This document shows positions 25,692 through 32,225 of a DNA stretch of 32,225 bases, one piece after another (position 1 is the stretch's first letter; each line of letters starts with the position of its first letter). Under the pieces are notes generated by a model. The model was not told where the DNA came from. It saw only the letters and a list, made by a program, of their open reading frames with translations, and made no database searches. Where the stretch lies: positions 1 to 32,225 of the forward strand of contig CAVIJI010000023.1 in NCBI GenBank assembly GCA_963642885.1, in the 5' to 3' direction. The stretch comes from UMGS1696 sp963642885. GTDB taxonomy: Bacteria; Bacillota; Clostridia; Oscillospirales; CAG-272. Both the position numbers and the translations under genes were made by a program.

Positions 25692-25931
25692 GTTACAAGT
25701 GTAATTAACAAAAGAATGAGGTGACGGCACAGTGACACGTGTCGGTTGTTTGTAGTGCAAACTGCACAATTTTGACCACGAATTTTCTACACATATACAC
25801 AATGCACAAATTTTGCCGAGAGCGCGTTTTACGGCGGATTCGCGGCGTTTTTACCTCCTTTATACGTGTGCGCATAACGATGTCAATGCACGGTGCGATA
25901 CAATCACGTACAACATCATCGCAGATTTGTA

Positions 25932-25960
25932 TTGACATTCCAAAAAATGTTCTGTATAAT
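25932..25960 (+). promoter_or_regulatory. Consensus sigma-70 promoter of the ROK glucokinase gene
   Basis: Perfect TTGACA (25932-25937), a 17-bp spacer and perfect TATAAT (25955-25960). This is the strongest promoter match in the window, about 33 nt before the start of the mRNA's coding sequence. Confidence 0.92.
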
Positions 25961-25999
25961 ATATTCAAATTTAAAATCTGTTTTTTCGGAGGAAAAACC

Positions 26000-26962
26000 A
26001 TGTATTATATCGGAGTCGACCTCGGCGGAACGAATATCGCCGTAGGTATTGTTAACGACAAGTTCGAAATCGTAAAGAAAGGCAGCACTCCCACAAAGCC
26101 CGAGCGCGGCGGCGACGCCATCATCGAGGACATGGGTGCTCTCTGCCTTAAGCTCGTTGAGGAATGCGGACTGACACTCGACGACATCGAGTACGCGGGC
26201 ATCGCAACTCCCGGAACCGCCAACAGCGACACGGGCGTTGTCGAATACTCCAACAACATCCCCTTCAGAAATTATCCCATCGCAGATAAGCTCTCCGCTC
26301 TCATCGGCGGCAAGAAGGTTTATATCGAAAACGACGCCAACGCCGCAGCTAAGGCAGAAGCCATCGCGGGTGTAGCGAAGGATGCCAAGTTTTCCGTTAT
26401 GATTACCCTCGGCACAGGTCTGGGCGGCGGTATCGTAATCGACGGCAAGGTTTACTCCGGCTTCAATTTCGCCGGTGCCGAGCTCGGTCATACCGTTATC
26501 GAAAAGGGCGGCAGACCCTGCACATGCGGCAGACACGGATGCTGGGAAGCGTACAGCTCCGCTACCGGTCTTGTAAACATCACAAAGGACCGTATCGAGG
26601 ACGCGCGCAAGGCAGGCCGCAAGACCTCCATGGAAGAAATGATAGGCGGAGATCTCTCCAAGGTATCCGCGCGCACGGCTTTCACTGCCATGAAGGCAGG
26701 CGACGAGGTTGCCGCTGAGGTTGTCGACGAATACATCAGCTACCTCGCATGCGGTGTTGCGAACATCATCAACATCTTCCAGCCGAACGTACTCTCCATC
26801 GGCGGCGGTATCTGCAACGAAGGCGAATACCTCACAAAGCCCCTTCTCGAAAAGGTTTGGGCAGAAACATATTCACGCGAGGGCACACCTCGTACCGAAA
26901 TCGTCATTGCCAAGCTCGGCAACGACGCGGGCATCATCGGCGCGGCTGTTCTCGGCAAGTAA
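26000..26962 (+). CDS. ROK family glucokinase
   Basis: A 320-residue cytoplasmic sugar kinase of the ROK family, probably ATP:glucose 6-phosphotransferase. The phosphate-binding loop is DLGGTN (7-12), the catalytic segment is ENDANAAA (111-118), and the adenosine-side motif is TLGTGLGGG (137-145). The glucose contact is E161xxH164, followed by the structural zinc motif C174xC176xxxxC181. There is no N-terminal helix-turn-helix, so it is a kinase and not a ROK repressor. The ATG at 26000 is chosen because of GGAGG nine bases upstream and the family-typical YYIGVDLGG opening; an 87-codon longer frame covers the promoter. It is divergent from the glycan transporter operon, whose imported sugar it may phosphorylate (inference). 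A 13-bp terminator follows. Confidence 0.95.
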   Translation: MYYIGVDLGGTNIAVGIVNDKFEIVKKGSTPTKPERGGDAIIEDMGALCLKLVEECGLTLDDIEYAGIATPGTANSDTGVVEYSNNIPFRNYPIADKLSALIGGKKVYIENDANAAAKAEAIAGVAKDAKFSVMITLGTGLGGGIVIDGKVYSGFNFAGAELGHTVIEKGGRPCTCGRHGCWEAYSSATGLVNITKDRIEDARKAGRKTSMEEMIGGDLSKVSARTAFTAMKAGDEVAAEVVDEYISYLACGVANIINIFQPNVLSIGGGICNEGEYLTKPLLEKVWAETYSREGTPRTEIVIAKLGNDAGIIGAAVLGK

Positions 26963-26977
26963 TAACGACACCACTCG

Positions 26978-27010
26978 AAAAGGCACATTCTCGCGAATGT
27001 GCCTTTTTTT
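26978..27010 (+). terminator. Terminator between convergent ROK and rsmJ genes
   Basis: A perfect 13-bp stem AAAAGGCACATTC / GAATGTGCCTTTT with a TCGC loop (26978-27007), followed by more T. The A-rich opposite flank lets it also act on the convergent rsmJ transcript. Confidence 0.92.
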
Positions 27011-27019
27011 CTTTTCATA

Positions 27020-27754
27020 TTAATACGGTACATAGCAGTCGTAGCGTATCGCCTTGCCGTCGAGAACGTACGACGGCGCGCGGCCCGCAAGACTCGGCGC
27101 CCCCGTCGGGCGCTTCACTATAATCTTCGACGGCTTCATGTGCAGAGCCGCCTCGAGCAGGTCTGCCTCATCGGAGCATGGAGGCTCCAGCTTCTGTATC
27201 AGCTGCAGCTTTTTGTTGATTAACCCCGACTTGCGCCGCGCGGGGAACATGGGATCAAGATAAATCGTGTCGACTGCGGACGCGGACCCGTTCATGTACT
27301 CTATGCTGTCGCACTGAACGAGATTCATCCGCTCCGCTATCTCACGCAGAGCGGGATTGCGCTTTGCGCGGCGTATCGCGTCCTTCAGCAGAATCGCAAT
27401 CACGGGGTTCTGCTCACACAGCGTGACCTCATAGCCGTACGCCGCAAGAAGGAAGCTGTCCTCGCCCATGCCCGCCGTGGCGTCAATCGCGCGGGGATTT
27501 TCGCGCTCGGTCTTTGCCGCGCGGACAAGCATCTCATGCGCGAGGCGTCCGTCAGTTACTCGGTGCAGCATGGATTCGAAATCCCCCTGATAGCTCAGTC
27601 CGAAGCCGCACAGCGATACGCCCTTGCCGTCGAACACGAGGGTAAGCTCCTCTCCCGGCTCGGTTTCAAGCGGGAAGCCGTTCTTTCGCGCGAAAGCCTC
27701 GGCCTGATCCTTCTGTCCGCCTTTACCGAGGCAAACAACAACGGAATGGTGCAT
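27020..27754 (-). CDS. rsmJ: 16S rRNA (guanine-N2) methyltransferase RsmJ-like
   Basis: A 244-residue class I SAM-dependent methyltransferase of the RsmJ family, which methylates the 2-amino group of G1516 in 16S rRNA in Escherichia coli. The SAM motif is DATAGMGEDSFLLAA (91-105), the acidic motif is LCEQNP (112-117), and the catalytic-type motif is YLDPMFPAR (165-173). The C-terminal IIVKRP segment is also typical. GGGAGATGAAAA precedes the ATG. It is 88 bp downstream of the activase C-terminal gene on the same strand, so co-transcription is possible. Length is close to the family norm. Target specificity is taken from the family and not shown by the sequence. Confidence 0.88.
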   Translation of the reverse strand: MHHSVVVCLGKGGQKDQAEAFARKNGFPLETEPGEELTLVFDGKGVSLCGFGLSYQGDFESMLHRVTDGRLAHEMLVRAAKTERENPRAIDATAGMGEDSFLLAAYGYEVTLCEQNPVIAILLKDAIRRAKRNPALREIAERMNLVQCDSIEYMNGSASAVDTIYLDPMFPARRKSGLINKKLQLIQKLEPPCSDEADLLEAALHMKPSKIIVKRPTGAPSLAGRAPSYVLDGKAIRYDCYVPY

Positions 27755-27842
27755 TTTTCATCTCCCGTTTTCCATCTGTAAAATTCGGTTTTGCTTAAAT
27801 CGTTCGGTTTAACATTCGCCCGATGGCGGAGCTGTCGTAAAC

Positions 27843-29093
27843 TCATTCGCCATCGAGTGAGTTTGCGGCGCTCGCCAGCATCAGCTTAAGCCTGTTTTCC
27901 TGGTTTACGGCCGACGCTCCCGCATCGTAGTCTATCGCCACAATGTTCGCTCCCGGTATCGCTTCCTTGATCGGCTTCATCATGCCCTTGCCGCATATGT
28001 GGTTCGGCAGGCAGCCGAACGGCTGTGTGCATACTATGTTCGGTACACCCGAGTCGGCAAGCTCGAGCATCTCCGCTACCAAAAGCCAGCCCTCTCCCAT
28101 TTTCGTACCGTAGCCGATAAAGTCTCCCGCAAGCGAAACCGTGTGCTTGAACGGCGTCATCGGTCTGAACGTTCCTTCCTTCTTTATCGCCGCTATCTGG
28201 TCTGCCTGCTTGCCGCATAAAAATTCAAAGCCGACTTTGTTCAGTATGTGCGATATCTTTCCGTGTCCGTACAGCTTATAGTCCATTATGCCGTTGTATA
28301 AGCAGTAGTTGAAGAAGTCCGCAAGACCGGGCATCACTACCTCCGCGCCCTCTCCGACAAGGAACTCCTCGAGCTTGTTGTTGCCGAGCGGCGAGAACTT
28401 AACGTATATTTCTCCGACTATACCCACGCGTACCGCTTTCCGATTAACGCGTTCAATCGCCGCGAAATCCTTTATTATCGCATCGTAGTTCTTCTTTACT
28501 TTCGAGTACGATATGCGCCTGTGCGCAAGCTCGTCTACAAGACGGTCCGTCCATACCCCGCACAGCTCGTCCGCAGCCCCCTTCTTTACCTCGTAGGGCC
28601 TTGTCTGATTCGCAAGCGTCATCATAAGGTCTCCGTACAAAACTCCGTACGCCATCTTGTGATACAGCGAAATCGAGTTTTTGAAGCCGGGGTGTGTCTC
28701 TATTCCCGCCAGACTAAGCGGCACAACGGGAACATATTCCATTCCCGCCGCCTTCAGCGCCTTTCGCATCAGCGATACATAGTTCGACGCACGGCATCCT
28801 CCGCCGGTCTGGAACAGCATCAGCGCGCATTTGTGCGGATCGTATTTACCCGACAAAAGCGCATCGAGCATCTGACCTATGACCAGTATCGCGGGGTAGC
28901 ACGTGTCGTTGTGTACGTATTTCAGTCCCGTCTCCGCTATCTGCGGCCCCGACGTCCGAAGAAGCTCCATTTTGTAGCCCTTTGTCTCGAATATGCGCTT
29001 TATAAGCGTAAAATGTATCGGCAGCATATTCGGAATGAGGATAGTGTGAGTCTTCTTCATTTCCTCCGTGAATTTTACGTAATCATTATTCAT
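27843..29093 (-). CDS. 2-hydroxyacyl-CoA dehydratase activase-related protein, C-terminal part as a separate gene
   Basis: A 416-residue cytoplasmic protein matching the C-terminal region of the large (~1400 aa) acyl-CoA dehydratase activase-related proteins of Clostridia. The opening KFTEEMKKTHTILIPNMLPIHFTLIKRIFETKGY normally lies inside the long chain. Conserved cysteines are seen in NDTCYPAILVIGQ, GGGCRASNY and TQPFGCLPNHICGKG, consistent with 2-hydroxyglutaryl-CoA dehydratase D-component-like Fe-S binding. The ATG at 29093 has only AAAGG about 12 bases upstream. A second ATG after GGAGGA 12 codons later has spacing too short for it. It lies 64 bp behind the 998-aa gene, with which it probably forms one complex. 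Confidence 0.85.
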   Translation of the reverse strand: MNNDYVKFTEEMKKTHTILIPNMLPIHFTLIKRIFETKGYKMELLRTSGPQIAETGLKYVHNDTCYPAILVIGQMLDALLSGKYDPHKCALMLFQTGGGCRASNYVSLMRKALKAAGMEYVPVVPLSLAGIETHPGFKNSISLYHKMAYGVLYGDLMMTLANQTRPYEVKKGAADELCGVWTDRLVDELAHRRISYSKVKKNYDAIIKDFAAIERVNRKAVRVGIVGEIYVKFSPLGNNKLEEFLVGEGAEVVMPGLADFFNYCLYNGIMDYKLYGHGKISHILNKVGFEFLCGKQADQIAAIKKEGTFRPMTPFKHTVSLAGDFIGYGTKMGEGWLLVAEMLELADSGVPNIVCTQPFGCLPNHICGKGMMKPIKEAIPGANIVAIDYDAGASAVNQENRLKLMLASAANSLDGE

Positions 29094-29111
29094 TACGGTT
29101 TTAAACCTTTC

Positions 29112-29129
29112 AAAAACCCATAGGTTTTT
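29112..29129 (-). other. Small hairpin between the two activase genes
   Basis: AAAAACC / GGTTTTT with a 4-nt loop, in the 64-bp gap. It is too weak to call a terminator with confidence; the GGTTTTAAACC sequence beside it repeats the same arm. Confidence 0.35.
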
Positions 29130-29157
29130 CCGTTATTTTATCTTGTAACTCGGAATT

Positions 29158-32154
29158 TCATCCGACGACGGCTTTCAAACTGCGCAGACGTATCTTCACC
29201 GCGCCGAGGTTCGCTATCTCGTCGATTTTTATCTGCGTGTAGTATTTTCCGCCGTTTTCGAGAATGCGGCGTACCTCGTCCGTCGTTATCGCGTCTACTC
29301 CGCATCCGAACGATACGAGCTGTACAAGCTGTACATCGGGATTTTCGGTGGCAAACGATGCCGCGCGGTAAAGTCTCGAGTGGTACGTCCATTGATTGAG
29401 CACGTGCACCTCGGGCGTTTTCGCGAGATGCGCTACCGAGTCCTCGGATACCACGACAAAACCGAGAGACAGCGCGAGCTTGTCTATGCCGTGGCTTATC
29501 TCCGAATCGCAGTGGTACGGTCTTCCCGCCAGTATCATTATCGGCTTTTCGTTGTCGCGCGCGTATTTTATCGCACGTTCACCCTCGGAATGTACGAGAG
29601 AGGTGTACTTGTCGACAGCCTCGAAGCCCGCCTTCGCCGCCGCTCTAACCTCCGATTTCTTTATGTCGGGCCAGTACGTCTTCAGCTCCTTGTATAAGCC
29701 TTCGGCCAGCTCCTTTTCGTTGTTTATCGAAAGATACGGATACAAAAACCGTCTTGTCTTCAGCACGTCCATGTTTCCGTGCAGCAGCTCGCTGTAGTAT
29801 GCCACCACGGGACAGTTGTAATGGTTGTCTCCGCTCGGCAGTCCGCAGAACTTTTCATCGAGATTCCATGTCAGTCTCGGATAGAATATCGTATCGCATC
29901 CCATGCCGCACAGCTTCTCTATGTGGCCGTGCATTATTTTCGCGGGATAGCACGCCGTGTCGGACGGTATCGTAAACTGTCCCCTCTCGTATACGGCTTT
30001 GGTGGACATTCCCGAGGACACTACCTCAAAGCCCAGCGCGGTAAACACCGCGTTCCACATGGGAAGAAGCTCGTACATGCCGAGAGTCAGCGGCATTCCG
30101 ATAACGCCGCGGCGGCTGCCGCCCTCGATTTTATCGTGACACAGCGACAGCATATAGTTTCTCTTATATTCGTAAAGGTTCGGCACTCCCTCATCGTGAG
30201 TCGCCTTTCCCGCGCCCTTGTCGCATTTGTTGCCCGAAATGTATTTTCGCGTTCCGCCGTCTTTATCGGGGAAGAAATTCACCGTAAGCAGGCAGTTGTT
30301 CGTGCAGCCCTTGCAGTTGGCGGTTTTCGAGGTGTGCGTGAACTCCTTCAGCGCGTCCCTCGATATTATCGAGGAGATATAATCTCTCTTCTTCGCTCTC
30401 TCCTTCGCCCACAGCGCCGCACCGTACGCTCCCATTAGTCCCGCTATAGTCGGTCTGGTTACGTTTTCGCCGATCTCACGCTCGAACGCTCTGAGTACGG
30501 CATCGTTGAGGAAGGTGCCGCCCTGCACTACTATGTTTTTGCCAAGCTCATCGGGTGAGTGAGCGCGGATTACCTTATATATGGCGTTCTTTACGACGCT
30601 CACCGAAAGTCCCGCCGATATATCCTCTACAGTGGCTCCGTCCTTCTGAGACTGCTTTACCTGCGAGTTCATGAAAACGGTGCATCGGCTGCCGAGATTT
30701 ACGGGATTTTCCGCAAACAGTGCCCTCTTCGAGAATTCCTCCGCCTCCATGTGCATTCCGCGCGCGAAGGTCTCGATAAACGAGCCGCAGCCCGAGGAGC
30801 ACGCCTCGTTAAGCATGATTTTGTCTATTGCGCCGTTCTTTATCTTGAAGCACTTTATATCCTGTCCGCCGATATCGAGAATGAAATCGACGTCGGGCTT
30901 GAAGAATTTCGCGGCTGTGTAGTGCGCTATCGTCTCGACTATGCCCTCGTCCACTCCGAACGCCGCCTGAATAAGCTCTTCTCCGTAGCCCGTTACGGCG
31001 GAACCGCAGATTTTGACTCTGTCGCCGCATTCGGCGTATATTTTCTCAAGCTCCGAGCGTACGATTTCCGTGGGGTCGCCGCGGTTCGAGTCGTAGTATG
31101 TGTAAAGAATCCGGCTGTCCTCGCCCGTAAGCACGAGCTTCGTCGTGGTGCTTCCGCAGTCTATGCCGAGGTAGGCGCGTCCGCTGTAGTCGGCAAGGCT
31201 CGACAACGTGACACTCGCCTTCGCGTGTCGGAGAGAAAATTCCCTGTATTCGTCCTCGTCTTTAAACAGAGGAGGAAGGCGTGTGGATGTGGCACTTATC
31301 TTCGCGGTTTTTATAAGCTCTATCAGGTCATCAATGGTATAAGTATTCGTTTTGCCGAGGGAGGCGGCGTATATTGCCGCTCCAATGGACACGGCGTTTC
31401 TCGCATACTCGGGGAATACCGCCGTCTCGGGTGTGAGTCCCAATGTTTCGACAAAGCGTTCTCTCAGGCCCTTGTTATAGTAAAGGGGGCCGCCCAAGAA
31501 CATTACTCTGCCCTCGATTTTTCTGCCCTGCGCCAGTCCCGCAATAGTCTGGTTGACGACCGCCTGATATATCGACGCGGCAACGTCCTCCTTCGCCGCT
31601 CCCTGATTAAGAAGGGGCTGTACGTCGGATTTCGCGAACACTCCGCATCTCGACGCTATAGGGTAAATCTTCTTATGCTTAAGAGAAAGCTCGTCCAGCT
31701 CATCGGGAGTTACGTCAAGCAGTGTCGCCATCTGGTCGATGAACGCGCCCGTACCCCCCGCACAGGTACCGTTCATTCTCTCGTCTATCGCGCCGTCGAA
31801 AAATATAATCTTCGCGTCCTCGCCGCCGAGTTCTATCACAAGGTTTGTATCGGGTGCGGCTCTTTTCACGACCTCTCCCGTAGCCCAGACCTCTTGGACG
31901 AACGGCACGCCCGCTCCCTGCGCAAGTCCCATTCCCGCGGAACCCGATATAGCGGCGGTGAGCTTTTCGCCGCCTATGATATCGCGCGCTCCCTCGAGCA
32001 TTTTAAGGACGGTTTCACGGATACACGAGAAATGTCTCTCGTAGGTTTCGTGAATGACCTCTCCCGCGCGGAGCAGAGCCAGCTTCGCGGTAGTGGAGCC
32101 GACATCGATTCCGAGTGTGAGCGGAACGGCTATATTTTTAAGATCAATACGCAT
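29158..32154 (-). CDS. 2-hydroxyacyl-CoA dehydratase activase-related protein, two ASKHA ATPase domains
   Basis: A 998-residue protein with two BadF/BcrA-type ATPase domains (about 12-265 and 327-585). Each carries GIDVGSTTAK/GIDCGSTTTK phosphate loops (15-24, 330-339). Each has the cysteine pair that in HgdC holds a [4Fe-4S] cluster: C131 and C170, C452 and C491. A cysteine-rich segment (about 616-655, CKGCTNNC) and DUF2229-type and dehydratase-like regions follow (about 665-985). Such proteins use ATP to push electrons at very low potential into a radical enzyme, or act in related corrinoid/benzoyl-type chemistry; the partner here is unknown. It ends at the point where the 416-aa gene begins its homology. 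The ATG at 32154 is 71 bp from the window edge. Confidence 0.88.
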   Translation of the reverse strand: MRIDLKNIAVPLTLGIDVGSTTAKLALLRAGEVIHETYERHFSCIRETVLKMLEGARDIIGGEKLTAAISGSAGMGLAQGAGVPFVQEVWATGEVVKRAAPDTNLVIELGGEDAKIIFFDGAIDERMNGTCAGGTGAFIDQMATLLDVTPDELDELSLKHKKIYPIASRCGVFAKSDVQPLLNQGAAKEDVAASIYQAVVNQTIAGLAQGRKIEGRVMFLGGPLYYNKGLRERFVETLGLTPETAVFPEYARNAVSIGAAIYAASLGKTNTYTIDDLIELIKTAKISATSTRLPPLFKDEDEYREFSLRHAKASVTLSSLADYSGRAYLGIDCGSTTTKLVLTGEDSRILYTYYDSNRGDPTEIVRSELEKIYAECGDRVKICGSAVTGYGEELIQAAFGVDEGIVETIAHYTAAKFFKPDVDFILDIGGQDIKCFKIKNGAIDKIMLNEACSSGCGSFIETFARGMHMEAEEFSKRALFAENPVNLGSRCTVFMNSQVKQSQKDGATVEDISAGLSVSVVKNAIYKVIRAHSPDELGKNIVVQGGTFLNDAVLRAFEREIGENVTRPTIAGLMGAYGAALWAKERAKKRDYISSIISRDALKEFTHTSKTANCKGCTNNCLLTVNFFPDKDGGTRKYISGNKCDKGAGKATHDEGVPNLYEYKRNYMLSLCHDKIEGGSRRGVIGMPLTLGMYELLPMWNAVFTALGFEVVSSGMSTKAVYERGQFTIPSDTACYPAKIMHGHIEKLCGMGCDTIFYPRLTWNLDEKFCGLPSGDNHYNCPVVAYYSELLHGNMDVLKTRRFLYPYLSINNEKELAEGLYKELKTYWPDIKKSEVRAAAKAGFEAVDKYTSLVHSEGERAIKYARDNEKPIMILAGRPYHCDSEISHGIDKLALSLGFVVVSEDSVAHLAKTPEVHVLNQWTYHSRLYRAASFATENPDVQLVQLVSFGCGVDAITTDEVRRILENGGKYYTQIKIDEIANLGAVKIRLRSLKAVVG

Positions 32155-32194
32155 TTATATTACCATTCTCAATTCAAAATAAGGGGTAAATCAC

Positions 32195-32220
32195 ACTGTA
32201 ATACGGTAACCGTATACAGT
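32195..32220. promoter_or_regulatory. Palindrome upstream of the activase gene
   Basis: ACTGTA and TACAGT flank a perfect TACGGT-A-ACCGTA palindrome, with a single A bulge. It lies 41-66 bp upstream of the 32154 start, a position suited to an operator or a leader hairpin. The window ends before the promoter can be judged. Confidence 0.4.
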
Positions 32221-32225
32221 ATATC

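Noticed and set aside
25732..25755. Possible seven-codon leader peptide (GTG start after GAGGTGA)
   Set aside because: The spacing is plausible but no promoter fits, and such a short frame occurs easily by chance.
25190..25999. Degraded regulator gene between the glycan operon and the ROK gene
   Set aside because: All frames are short or rich in stops, and no helix-turn-helix or other domain could be read.
25739..25999. N-terminal extension of the ROK kinase
   Set aside because: The extended frame translates the promoter and gives a sequence unlike any ROK N-terminus; the ATG at 26000 has a clear GGAGG.

Overview
The window reads as a chromosomal segment of an anaerobic Gram-positive Clostridia-type bacterium (Bacillota), probably an uncultured gut or rumen member of the Oscillospirales or a relative. 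The evidence is GGAGG-type ribosome binding sites, exact TTGxxx-17-TATAAT promoters, a VanY-type carboxypeptidase, an SLH-like surface protein, ferredoxin-dependent indolepyruvate oxidoreductase, 2-hydroxyacyl-CoA-dehydratase-type activases and sugar ABC loci without their own ATPase. No phage, insertion sequence, CRISPR array, rRNA or tRNA was recognised.

Layout. 1-235 is a cluster of short perfect hairpins. 236-2938 (minus) carries a MATE exporter, a small ASRT-family beta-sandwich protein and a mannonate/fructuronate-type SDR oxidoreductase, with a promoter that predicts a leaderless MATE mRNA. 3012-3325 holds a threefold ~75-bp repeat and terminators behind a secreted zinc-ribbon/SLH-like protein (3328-4947, minus). 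5214-7715 (plus) has a Gfo/Idh/MocA oxidoreductase and a second MATE exporter. 7866-10782 (plus) has iorA, iorB and an MnmM/YtqB-type methyltransferase, followed by a membrane-anchored VanY-type peptidase (10933-12423). A 149-bp imperfect palindrome (12468-12616) separates this from the next, convergent operon.

The centrepiece is a seven-gene minus-strand operon of about 12.5 kb (25189 down to 12683). In transcription order it has a giant solute-binding protein with two N-terminal beta-sandwich modules, a first pair of sugar permeases, a beta-propeller/TPR/Yip1 membrane protein, a 1057-residue DUF5696 putative glycosidase-like secreted protein, and a second pair of sugar permeases. One binding protein with two permease pairs, a propeller-Yip1 protein and a DUF5696 protein in one transcript is the best candidate here for an incompletely described system. 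I infer capture, trimming and import of a complex glycan, powered by a shared ATPase encoded elsewhere. A consensus promoter and a ~210-nt structured leader precede it.

The divergent ROK glucokinase (26000-26962) is separated from the operon by an 810-bp region with two near-identical 17-bp palindromes. The right end (minus) carries rsmJ and a 2-hydroxyacyl-CoA dehydratase activase-type protein that is split into two genes (998 + 416 aa) instead of the usual single ~1400-aa chain. Overall the window suggests a glycan- and uronate-using fermenter that also oxidises aromatic 2-oxoacids.
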